Assembly: GCA_913009865.1 (NCBI GenBank)
Contig: CAJVYK010000121.1
Span: 1-5,581 of the forward strand
Direction: 5' to 3'
Length of the DNA stretch: 5,581 bases
DNA from: an uncultured bacterium
GTDB taxonomy: Bacteria; Planctomycetota; Phycisphaerae; Sedimentisphaerales; Anaerobacaceae
Shown in pieces: positions 1 to 5,581 of this stretch. The notes beneath the pieces were generated by a model that was not told where the DNA came from, did no database searches, and was given only the letters and a program-made list of their open reading frames with translations. The translations under genes and the position numbers were made by a program. Position 1 is the stretch's first letter. Every line of letters starts with the position of its first letter.

Positions 1-195
1 TTAGTGAATGTAAAATATCACCGCAGGATAACAGCGAGTTCAAATCGATAACAGTTGTTTTTTGCTGTAACATTATATAGTTAAAATAGTTATAAAAATA
101 TTATTAAAAGTTAACCGGACAGTACTGTATCGAAATCTGAAACAAATTCAAAACCGGTAAGTTTTGAAAATTTGAACATTAGAATTTTGTATTTG
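1..195. other. AT-rich non-coding left margin
   Basis: No open frame with a plausible start was found here on either strand. Visible items are a direct repeat GATAACAG at 27-34 and 47-54 (20-base period), a direct repeat ATAGTTA at 77-83 and 86-92, the hairpin at 143-174, and a perfect TATAAT on the minus strand (77-72) without a convincing -35. The TATAAT could serve a gene beyond the left edge, but in such AT-rich sequence it is weak evidence. Confidence 0.5.
143..174 (-). terminator. Possible AT-rich terminator hairpin after the glycosyltransferase gene
   Basis: CAAATTCAAAAC (143-154) pairs with GTTTTGAAAATTTG (161-174) across a six-base loop, with a two-base bulge; eight inner pairs (147-154 with 161-168) are uninterrupted. 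In the direction of the cluster it is followed by TTTC, not by a full U-run. The stem is poor in G+C, so termination would be weak. It lies 36 bases past the stop codon, the expected place. Confidence 0.3.
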
Positions 196-234
196 TCCTT
201 CGACTTTGCTCAGGATGGTGAGCATGCCGAACCA
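196..234. repeat. Small hairpin repeat overlapping the end of the glycosyltransferase gene
   Basis: TTCGACTTTGCTC (199-211) can pair with GAGCATGCCGAA (220-231) around the loop AGGATGGT, with one A-C mismatch, one T-T mismatch and one bulged base. From memory, the wording TCCTTCGACTTTGCTCAGGA with its partner arm matches a widely seen dispersed bacterial element of the form TTCGACAAGCTC...GAGCNNAGTCGAA. On the minus strand it encodes the last residues of the glycosyltransferase (GSACSPS), and its CCTGAGC segment supplies the TGA stop. Confidence 0.6.
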
Positions 235-983
235 TTTCTGATTTCTGATTTTAATTTAAACAGCTCTTTGAACGCACGAAGGATTACCCGCGGGTTGCCG
301 CCGGTTTGCGCCCCGGCTGTTCGCGTAAAGTGGTGCACGCCTTTTTGAGTAATAGTATAACCTTTGCGAATAGCCCGAGCCAAAATTTCGGTATCTATCA
401 GAGCCCCTGTACTTGACAATTTAATGTTATCAAAAATTTCTCTTTTATACAATTTGAAAGCACAATCGATATCGCGGATTTTCATATCGAATAGCAGGCA
501 CACTAATTTTGTCCAGCACCAGCCGTTGATTTTGCGCAGCAGAGTGTCCTGACGGTTTAGTCGGTAGCAACTGACAATATCGAATTGGCTCATCAGCGGT
601 ATCAGCGGCGGCATTTCGTTGATATCGAACTGGCCATCGGCATCGGTATAAAAAACAAGCTCTTTGGCCGCTGTTTTAAACCCGGATTTCAATGCGGCTC
701 CGTAACCAAGATTAGTGGAGTGGTGTACCACTTTTACCCTGTTGTTTTTGTCGGCGATTTTGTCGGCGATTTGGCCGGTGGCGTCGCAGCTTCCGTCATC
801 AACGATAATCACTTCAAAATCGACACCGATTTTTTCCAGGACGGCAATTGCCTGTTCCACGGTGCCGGCGAGATTATCCTGCTCGTTATAACAGGGAAAG
901 AAAACGCTGATAGAAGCGGAATCACTTGACAATTGGTTATTATCACCACCTTTTTCCATTAAGCAGCCGTTTTCGTTCATCAT
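210..983 (-). CDS. Family 2 glycosyltransferase, DPM1-like (polyprenyl-phosphate sugar synthase-like)
   Basis: A 257-residue soluble GT-A fold glycosyltransferase. In this family the enzyme moves a sugar from a nucleotide donor, often to a polyprenyl phosphate at the inner membrane face. Seen in order: the first strand with the PCYNE motif (30-34), VDDGS (61-65, nucleotide binding), NLGYGAALKSG (91-101), the metal-binding TDADGQFD (113-120, the DxD equivalent), RDIDCAFKLYKRE (170-182), the ALIDTEI acceptor-side motif (194-200) and the HHFTRTAGAQTGG to VILRAFKEL tail (217-241). There is no C-terminal membrane anchor, so it is closer to the short DPM1 type than to ArnC/GtrB forms. The start is uncertain: Met1, Met2 and Met9 (codon at 959-957) all lie inside the end of the upstream gene and none has a strong Shine-Dalgarno. 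Conserved sequence begins only near residue 26. The final residues NGSACSPS and the TGA come from a repeat-like hairpin (196-234), so the original C-terminus may have been different. The family call is firm; donor and acceptor are unknown. Confidence 0.9.
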   Translation of the reverse strand: MMNENGCLMEKGGDNNQLSSDSASISVFFPCYNEQDNLAGTVEQAIAVLEKIGVDFEVIIVDDGSCDATGQIADKIADKNNRVKVVHHSTNLGYGAALKSGFKTAAKELVFYTDADGQFDINEMPPLIPLMSQFDIVSCYRLNRQDTLLRKINGWCWTKLVCLLFDMKIRDIDCAFKLYKREIFDNIKLSSTGALIDTEILARAIRKGYTITQKGVHHFTRTAGAQTGGNPRVILRAFKELFKLKSEIRNGSACSPS

Positions 984-3975
984 TGTATTCTTTTATTTTA
1001 ACATCGTAATACCGCGCAAGTTCGGCGTTTTTCTGTATTTTGGCGATTTGTCGCAAATAACCGGTTGTGACCGAGGCGGATGCGATTTTATGGAAATATC
1101 CATTCTGTTTGGCCCAACTGTTCTTGTTCTTTGTAAAGTCATCGAGGTATTTTCTGCAGAACTCATTAACGCGAGGCCTTAATTCGGCAAACCTCGCAGC
1201 AGACAATATTTTCAGTATCGCGGCCTGGGACCGGTTTAATTCGAAGGCTTTGATGGCGAAATCAAGTCCCTGTTTATGTGCGGCTTTTCCTTTCTCAGGT
1301 GAAAGAAGATGATGGGCAAGAACAAGGTCTTTGGAGAACTCATCGGGATAAACTGTTTTCCCATTAGGTATACCATTGAAAAGTTTCTTACCCTGAGGTG
1401 TTGTTATATCGACGAACAGCTTTTGCTTGTCATTAAAGAAGACAAGAGACCAATTGCGATTTGCTTCAAGTCCTCTTACAAAAACCGTACCAAACTGGTT
1501 TGAGGGCATTAAGACTACCCAAACGTCGTATTTTTTTAGCCGTTCATCTATCCACTGGCCGATTTTGATATACTCAGCGGTGGTCAGCTTACGTCTTCTT
1601 GCTTTGGCATTTTCTCTTAGCCGGGCTGCAATCCGGCCTCCAGCCATAGTCTCTGCCCAAAGTGTGTAAACTCTGGGTTCATAAGCTGCCTGTGCTCTGC
1701 CGTCCATAAATAATTGCAGAGGTGTCTGGCCGGTGTTTGGGTCGGGCTGCTGGCCCCAGGCGATGAAGCCTCCTTCGGTCCAGTAATTGAACATTTTACC
1801 TTTTAGTTTGTTATCTTTTATAAACTTCATAGCGTAAAACGGCTTGGCATCCGAGGCGGTCATCCGCATAAAAACAGAATTTAATTTTACATCCGTAGGC
1901 CATGGGTCGAGATAAACACGTTTGAATTTAAGCCCCCACCATATACCGAAAGTTAAAACCGCAGCGACTCCGACAAGGGTGAAAAACAATTGCAGTCTGT
2001 GTGGCATTGGGCTAATGCAGAAACGGTTTTTTTTGTGGAAGTTGCGTGCAGCCGAAATTGCACGAACCGTCTGGTCAATAAGCATTGCCAGAATCGGGCA
2101 TGCTGCGATAGCCGCTATCGGTATAAATCTGCGGGAACGAATGGCCATATATACCGTAAGGGCGGCAATAGCCATCAACGCTAAATCAATTTTAGGCAGT
2201 TGGTATGTATCGCCCTGGGACTCTTCGTCAGTCTTATTTGGCAGCTGAAGAAAGACTTTTCGTAAGTAAGGAACGGTTAACCAGATAACAATTGAAGCGG
2301 CGTTTACAATATAAAGCACGCTAAATAAATGCGCATAATTTAATGGGTTGTTGCCGATACGCTCATACATCGGGCGCCATATCCGGCGCAAATCCAGGAA
2401 TTGTTTCAAATTCCAAACAGGCAATTCAAATTTAAAAGGATTAATTAGTACCGTCATTAAGAGCAGAGCGGCAATCGCTGTTACCGTCACAAAAATGATA
2501 TTCTTTGGCTTGATTTTAGTGGTTTTAGATAACAGCGAGACAATAATATGCAGTGTGACATATACCGGCAATGTGACAAAGGGATAGATATATCTGCCGG
2601 TATAGCCGGCGCCAGCGTCAGCAGACCACAGGGCCACAAGGGTCAGCGGAACTACTAAATAAATGAAGTGGACACTTTTGTAAACACTAAGCAGCAGGAT
2701 AGCCATAAACACCGCACAGATAAAAAAGTCAGCTGCATCAAGATTGAGAAATGAAAAACTAATAAATACTACCCAGCATATAAATACAGCCGCTGTACAG
2801 CCGAAGATAGTTGACAAAATCGTGAATAGTTTTTTCTGCGTTTTGAGCTCGTTCTTTGGTGCTTTCAGCAATCCTGGTAAAAGCTGCCGACTAAACAGCC
2901 AAAATAAAGTCAAGCCAATGCTTAAGACAAAGAGTATGAAGAATGGGAAACTTGTTCCGACTGGATTTTTCCATTCGAAAGCGGGGTGCCATTCGTTGAC
3001 GCTGCGCCACATTTTAGCGTGCTTGCTGATGCTAATGACAAAGGTATGAGTCAGGTTTGTCAAATGAAAGGGGTTGAATATAATCATGCCGACAAGAGCG
3101 ACAAAGCCGGCGGCAATAGTGTGGTACGCGCCTCTTCGGCCAATGGAAACGAGCCTTCTTTGGAAAAAGCTTGCCAGAAAGTTCAGAACCACGAATGGTA
3201 CGAGCATTATGAACAAGTAGATATATCCGCCGTGGAGATTACACCAGAGAACCGCTATGGGGACAATCAGCCAGATATACAATATGTTCCGATAGGTGGT
3301 AAGCACAAGTACGAGTAAAAAGACAGCTACCAGCAGGTTTGAAAAGCCCGCCGGCCGGATGTCAAAGAAGGAGCGTCCCGCAAACATTGCGAAGCAGGCG
3401 AATACCGCTGATAGAGCCGGATTGACACCCAGCAATCGGGTAGTATAATAAACACAGATAACAGTAAGTATATAAATAACAAACTTCCAATAAACAAGCG
3501 AATTAAATGAAAAGGTATCAGCGTCTGCAAAGGCGGACTTACTCGTCAGCCAGTAAAAGATAACGTGTGTCAGCCAGTTCTGATTGACCCATCCGGTAGG
3601 ATGCCATTTTTTAACTGTATCAATGCCGACTTTGCCGGTAATCCATTGTGCCCAGTCAGGCCATGTTTTCACTTCTTCTTCGGTTGGTCCTGCCTTGTGT
3701 GAGTTTGCGCTGAAGGGTTCAACTGTAGTTACGCCGTTATTGATAAAATGTCGTCCACAGGCCATCGCCACCCAGGTATCGCCGGCGCCGACCATATGTG
3801 TGCTGGCGTGGCAGGCGAAAATGAGCATTGCCAGCCAGGCTAAAATTTTCACCGCCAAGTTCCCAGTCCATGAGGACTCCATAGGAGAGAACGCTGAGTT
3901 TTTTAACTCTAATTTCTTCTCTGCGGTCTTTGCGTTCTCCGCGGTTAATTTTTCAGTTGTTATTGGTTTAGCCAT
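943..3975 (-). CDS. Large multi-spanning membrane protein, GT-C glycosyltransferase-like, with C-terminal soluble domain
   Basis: A 1010-residue integral membrane protein. After a hydrophilic N-terminus, the first membrane helix lies at about 40-60, followed by an outside loop with GDTW (65-68), PFSAN (87-91) and NQNWLTH (131-137). This is the pattern of GT-C-like proteins, in which an acidic residue in loop 1 (here D66) is usually catalytic. About 14-16 further hydrophobic segments follow between 160 and 682, with NLHGG (246-250) and RSRRFIPI (613-620), motifs I recall from large bacterial proteins of this type. Residues about 690-1010 are soluble, with FNYWTEGGFIAW (729-740) and LFMDGRA (755-761), then a mostly helical, TPR-like tail. 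Inferred role: transfer of a lipid-linked sugar on the outer membrane face, perhaps fed by the downstream GT2. Transfer activity is not proven, and an assembly or transport role is possible. The ATG at 3975-3973 overlaps the upstream stop by 16 bases and has only a weak GGAT upstream. Residues about 8-45 are encoded by a repeat-like inverted element. Met32 is an alternative start but lacks a ribosome site. Confidence 0.85.
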   Translation of the reverse strand: MAKPITTEKLTAENAKTAEKKLELKNSAFSPMESSWTGNLAVKILAWLAMLIFACHASTHMVGAGDTWVAMACGRHFINNGVTTVEPFSANSHKAGPTEEEVKTWPDWAQWITGKVGIDTVKKWHPTGWVNQNWLTHVIFYWLTSKSAFADADTFSFNSLVYWKFVIYILTVICVYYTTRLLGVNPALSAVFACFAMFAGRSFFDIRPAGFSNLLVAVFLLVLVLTTYRNILYIWLIVPIAVLWCNLHGGYIYLFIMLVPFVVLNFLASFFQRRLVSIGRRGAYHTIAAGFVALVGMIIFNPFHLTNLTHTFVISISKHAKMWRSVNEWHPAFEWKNPVGTSFPFFILFVLSIGLTLFWLFSRQLLPGLLKAPKNELKTQKKLFTILSTIFGCTAAVFICWVVFISFSFLNLDAADFFICAVFMAILLLSVYKSVHFIYLVVPLTLVALWSADAGAGYTGRYIYPFVTLPVYVTLHIIVSLLSKTTKIKPKNIIFVTVTAIAALLLMTVLINPFKFELPVWNLKQFLDLRRIWRPMYERIGNNPLNYAHLFSVLYIVNAASIVIWLTVPYLRKVFLQLPNKTDEESQGDTYQLPKIDLALMAIAALTVYMAIRSRRFIPIAAIAACPILAMLIDQTVRAISAARNFHKKNRFCISPMPHRLQLFFTLVGVAAVLTFGIWWGLKFKRVYLDPWPTDVKLNSVFMRMTASDAKPFYAMKFIKDNKLKGKMFNYWTEGGFIAWGQQPDPNTGQTPLQLFMDGRAQAAYEPRVYTLWAETMAGGRIAARLRENAKARRRKLTTAEYIKIGQWIDERLKKYDVWVVLMPSNQFGTVFVRGLEANRNWSLVFFNDKQKLFVDITTPQGKKLFNGIPNGKTVYPDEFSKDLVLAHHLLSPEKGKAAHKQGLDFAIKAFELNRSQAAILKILSAARFAELRPRVNEFCRKYLDDFTKNKNSWAKQNGYFHKIASASVTTGYLRQIAKIQKNAELARYYDVKIKEYNDERKRLLNGKRW
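3842..3952. repeat. Imperfect inverted repeat element lying inside coding sequence
   Basis: Nested complementary arms are seen: the outer AAAATTTTCACCGC (3842-3855) against GCGGTTAATTTT (3941-3952), the inner GAGAACGC (3887-3894) against GCGTTCTC (3932-3939), and a central GAGTT-TTTT-AACTC hairpin (3896-3909). The right half also carries a direct repeat, TTCTCTGCGGT (3917-3927) and TTCTCCGCGGT (3935-3945), matching 10 of 11 bases with an 18-base period. From memory, modules of the CTCTGCGTTCTCTGCGGT type recur as dispersed elements in many bacterial genomes, and this looks like a degenerate copy. It lies entirely within the start of the large membrane protein gene, where it encodes about residues 8-45, and it stays in frame. 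Confidence 0.6.
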
Positions 3976-5147
3976 TTTTCTATTCTATCCAATCCTTTGG
4001 TAATTTGTTCGAGTGAGCAGGCAAAACTTAAACGCACATTTTCATCACAGCCGAAGGGTTCGCCCGGAACGAGGGCGACTTTGGCCTGTTCTAAAAGTGC
4101 TTTTGCAAAGTCACAGCTGCCGTTAATTTTTACGCCGTTAATACTTCGGCCGTAATGGCGGCAAACTTGTGGGAAACAGTAAAAAGTACCGGTAGATTCG
4201 CAGCATTGCACGCCCTCAATGCTGTTTAATCGCTGGGCCATATATTTGCCGCGGTGCTCGAATTCTGTTCGCATTTTTTCTACGAAATCGTCAGGGACAC
4301 TCAATGCCGCAATCATCGCATACTGAGCAAAAGTTACAGGATTTGAGGTCATATGAGACTGCAGCCGTCCCATTGCCTTTATTACATCCAGCGGCCCTGC
4401 GGTATAACCCAGTCGCCATCCGGTCATTGAAAAGGCCTTGCTGACGCCATTGAGGGTCAAAGTCCTGTTGCAGGCATCTTCGCTCAATGATGCAAAGCTT
4501 ACAAATTTGGTATCCCCATAAATAAGTTTTTCGTACATTTCATCAGAGAGCACGCACACATTTGTTCCTTCGATCGCTTTTGCCAGAGCAGCCAGTTCAT
4601 CAGGCGTATAGGTGAAGCCGCCGGGGTTGTTGGGGGAATTAATTATCAACATAGCGGTTTTGTCGGTGATAGTCTCTTTTAGCTGTTGGGCGGTGATTTT
4701 GTAGCTATTGTCTCTGTCAGTTCGAATAATTTTAGCTCTCGCACCTGCAAGTTTTATGGTCTCCGGATATGTCACCCAATACGGCGTTGCCAAAATCACT
4801 TCATCGCCGGGGTCGAGCACCGCCTGCATTGCCTCATAGACAGAATGTTTGCCGCCGATATTGACAATAATCTGGTCTGGGTCGTACTTAAGGCCGTTTT
4901 CTTTTTCCAGCTTAGCTGCGATGGCCTCTCGCAACTCAATTATGCCCACGGCAGCGGTGTACTTTGTCTTACCTGCCTTCAAAGCTTCTATAGCAGCGTC
5001 TTTGATATAATCCGGCGTATCGAAATCCGGCTCACCCGCACCGAAACTGACTACATCCACCCCCTGTGCTTTTAGCTGTTTTGCTCGTGAACTGACAGCG
5101 AACGTTGCCGAAGCCGGCACACTCTGAGCTCGTTTACTGACTTTCAT
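3960..5147 (-). CDS. aspC: PLP-dependent aminotransferase, class I subgroup Ib (aspartate aminotransferase-like)
   Basis: A 395-residue, full-length fold-type I aminotransferase. It is cytoplasmic and expected to be dimeric, moving amino groups between aspartate (possibly also aromatic or prephenate-type substrates) and 2-oxoglutarate. Visible key residues: GAGEPDFDTP (36-45, substrate-side loop), GGK (98-100, a position linked to dicarboxylate binding in the Thermus-type enzyme), W124 stacking on the cofactor, SPNNPGG (171-177) with N174, D202 bonding the pyridine nitrogen, Y205, the Schiff-base lysine K237 in SKAFSMTGWRLGY (236-248), phosphate-binding R245 and the carboxylate-binding arginine R372 in VRLSF. 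All catalytic positions are present, so it should be active. The start is supported by an AAAGGA ribosome site 10 bases upstream and by alignment of the N-terminal KVSKRAQSVPASATF stretch with the family. It is the first gene of the three-gene cluster and has its own promoter-like sequence. The symbol follows common usage for subgroup Ib enzymes; exact substrate range cannot be told from sequence. Confidence 0.95.
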   Translation of the reverse strand: MKVSKRAQSVPASATFAVSSRAKQLKAQGVDVVSFGAGEPDFDTPDYIKDAAIEALKAGKTKYTAAVGIIELREAIAAKLEKENGLKYDPDQIIVNIGGKHSVYEAMQAVLDPGDEVILATPYWVTYPETIKLAGARAKIIRTDRDNSYKITAQQLKETITDKTAMLIINSPNNPGGFTYTPDELAALAKAIEGTNVCVLSDEMYEKLIYGDTKFVSFASLSEDACNRTLTLNGVSKAFSMTGWRLGYTAGPLDVIKAMGRLQSHMTSNPVTFAQYAMIAALSVPDDFVEKMRTEFEHRGKYMAQRLNSIEGVQCCESTGTFYCFPQVCRHYGRSINGVKINGSCDFAKALLEQAKVALVPGEPFGCDENVRLSFACSLEQITKGLDRIEKWLNQ

Positions 5148-5157
5148 TTTATTTGTA

Positions 5158-5163
5158 TCCTTT
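5158..5163 (-). promoter_or_regulatory. Ribosome binding site of the aminotransferase gene
   Basis: AAAGGA on the minus strand lies 10 bases before the ATG at 5147-5145. It is the only clear Shine-Dalgarno sequence of the cluster and fixes the start of the first gene. The two downstream genes start inside their upstream neighbours without comparable sites. Confidence 0.7.
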
Positions 5164-5198
5164 AAAAATTAGTTACGGATTCTATCTATTCTACTGAT

Positions 5199-5227
5199 AT
5201 TAGAAACAAAACCAGACAGCCGGTCAA
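5199..5227 (-). promoter_or_regulatory. Sigma70-like promoter of the three-gene cluster
   Basis: On the minus strand TTGACC (5227-5222) is followed after exactly 17 bases by TCTAAT (5204-5199). Each hexamer matches the -35/-10 consensus in five of six positions. Transcription would begin near 5192, giving a leader of about 45 bases that contains the AAAGGA ribosome site. No other promoter of this quality is visible before the downstream genes, whose starts overlap the preceding stops, so the three genes probably share this promoter. The call rests on consensus match alone. Confidence 0.5.
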
Positions 5228-5266
5228 GAAAATTGGCGGGATTAGACCTCAGCAGTTTGTTGACCG
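5221..5266. repeat. Inverted repeat CGGTCAA / TTGACCG in the divergent intergenic region
   Basis: CGGTCAA (5221-5227) and its exact complement TTGACCG (5260-5266) are separated by 32 bases between the two divergent genes. The left arm coincides with the -35 hexamer of the leftward promoter. It could be a paired operator site or two outward-facing -35 elements; the right arm has no good -10 at 16-18 bases. A seven-base pair can also arise by chance. Confidence 0.35.
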
Positions 5267-5291
5267 CTATGATAGGTAATTGATTTGCGGA

Positions 5292-5320
5292 TTGATTTTT
5301 AGTCGCAAGTTACATATATT
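5292..5320 (+). promoter_or_regulatory. Candidate promoter of the rightward radical SAM gene
   Basis: TTGATT (5292-5297), a 17-base spacer and TATATT (5315-5320) form a sigma70-like pair, with four and five of six consensus bases. Transcription would start about 5327, only a few bases before ATG 5331, so the message would be almost leaderless. The surrounding sequence is AT-rich, so a chance match is possible. Confidence 0.3.
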
Positions 5321-5330
5321 CAGTGAGATT

Positions 5331-5581
5331 ATGACTCCGAAAATTCTGCTCGTAAATCCGCCCATCTATGATTTTACTGCGTATGATTTCTGGCTCAAGC
5401 CCTATGGCCTACTGAGCGTGGCAGGTTATCTGCGCGGCAAAGCCGACTTCAAGCTCTTCGATTATCTCGATCGGCTGCATCCTTTCGCAGCCGGGCAAAG
5501 CAAACTAAAATCCAACCAGCGGGGTCAGGGCCGCTTTTTTTGCGAACAAATCCCGACACCGCCCTGCCTGTCGCAAATCCC
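5331..5581 (+). CDS. Cobalamin-binding-domain radical SAM protein, N-terminal fragment (runs off the window)
   Basis: An open frame of 83 codons runs from ATG 5331 to the right edge without a stop. The start reads MTPKILLVNPPIYDFTAYDF, followed by WLKPYGLLSVAGYLRG and FKLFDYLDRLHP. This is the typical opening of B12-binding-domain radical SAM proteins: a beta strand ending in NPP, then the KP-GLL-AG-LR helix, then a strand ending in D-LDR. Later residues (GQGRFFCEQIPTPPCL, about 64-79) match the G-G-F-EEIP-PP stretch I recall from one large uncharacterised subfamily. The cysteine triad CxxxCxxC that binds the iron-sulfur cluster would lie beyond the window, so the radical SAM part is inferred and not seen. 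Residue 20 onward carries no DxHxxG cobalamin-ligand motif in what is visible, which fits a degenerate B12-binding-like domain. It is transcribed away from the aminotransferase cluster. A weak AGTGAG lies just upstream of the ATG. Reaction and substrate are unknown. Confidence 0.75.
   Translation, partial: MTPKILLVNPPIYDFTAYDFWLKPYGLLSVAGYLRGKADFKLFDYLDRLHPFAAGQSKLKSNQRGQGRFFCEQIPTPPCLSQI

Noticed and set aside
27..54. Direct repeat GATAACAG with 20-base period as a CRISPR or iteron array
   Set aside because: Only two eight-base copies are present, too few and too short for an array or an origin.
1..60. Possible end of a minus-strand gene at the TAA in 3-1
   Set aside because: Reading upstream in that frame reaches another stop within about 14 codons and there is no start, so no gene is supported.
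585..929. Plus-strand open frame of 114 codons
   Set aside because: It lies wholly opposite the glycosyltransferase, whose motifs are unmistakable; the translated product resembles no family and has no ribosome site.
3327..3530. Minus-strand open frame of 67 codons in another frame of the membrane protein gene
   Set aside because: It overlaps a long intact reading frame out of phase; hydrophobic look is a by-product of the membrane-helix codons.
3584..4003. Plus-strand open frame of 139 codons
   Set aside because: It is antisense to the start of the membrane protein and the end of the aminotransferase, with low-complexity, motif-free translation.
4686..5075. Plus-strand open frame of 129 codons
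   Set aside because: It is antisense to the catalytic half of an intact aminotransferase; no recognisable domain.

Overview
The window holds four protein-coding genes. Three sit on the minus strand, packed head to tail with overlapping ends, and read in the order aminotransferase (5147 to 3960), very large multi-spanning membrane protein (3975 to 943), family 2 glycosyltransferase (983 to 210). The fourth is only the first 83 codons of a plus-strand gene starting at 5331. Its N-terminus looks like a cobalamin-binding-domain radical SAM protein, and it runs off the right edge. The moderate base composition, the style of the big membrane protein and the gene mix suggest an uncultured bacterium, possibly of the Planctomycetota (Phycisphaerae-like). 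That assignment is an inference from general resemblance only.

Layout. 1-209 is AT-rich and non-coding, with a weak hairpin that could end the minus-strand transcript. 210-5147 is the three-gene cluster, with a 16-base overlap between aminotransferase and membrane protein and a 41-base overlap between membrane protein and glycosyltransferase (17 bases if the internal Met9 is used). 5148-5330 is a divergent intergenic region with a good sigma70-like promoter for the cluster, a clear ribosome binding site, an inverted repeat centred between the two genes and a weaker promoter for the rightward gene.

How the genes may work together. The GT2 protein resembles the polyprenyl-phosphate sugar synthase (DPM1-like) group. 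The membrane protein has the architecture of GT-C-like integral membrane proteins, which use lipid-linked sugars in characterised relatives. A two-step lipid-sugar synthesis and transfer to an extracytoplasmic acceptor is therefore a reasonable hypothesis, but neither the sugar nor the acceptor can be read from sequence. The aminotransferase is a standard subgroup Ib aspartate/aromatic-type enzyme and has no obvious link to glycosylation beyond co-transcription.

The most unusual feature is that two small repeat-like elements have become part of coding sequence. An imperfect inverted repeat of about 110 bases encodes roughly residues 8-45 of the membrane protein. A hairpin repeat of about 39 bases supplies the last residues and the stop codon of the glycosyltransferase. 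I see no CRISPR array, transposase, tRNA, rRNA or obvious defence system. Apart from the repeat-derived protein ends, this is a fairly ordinary chromosomal region.
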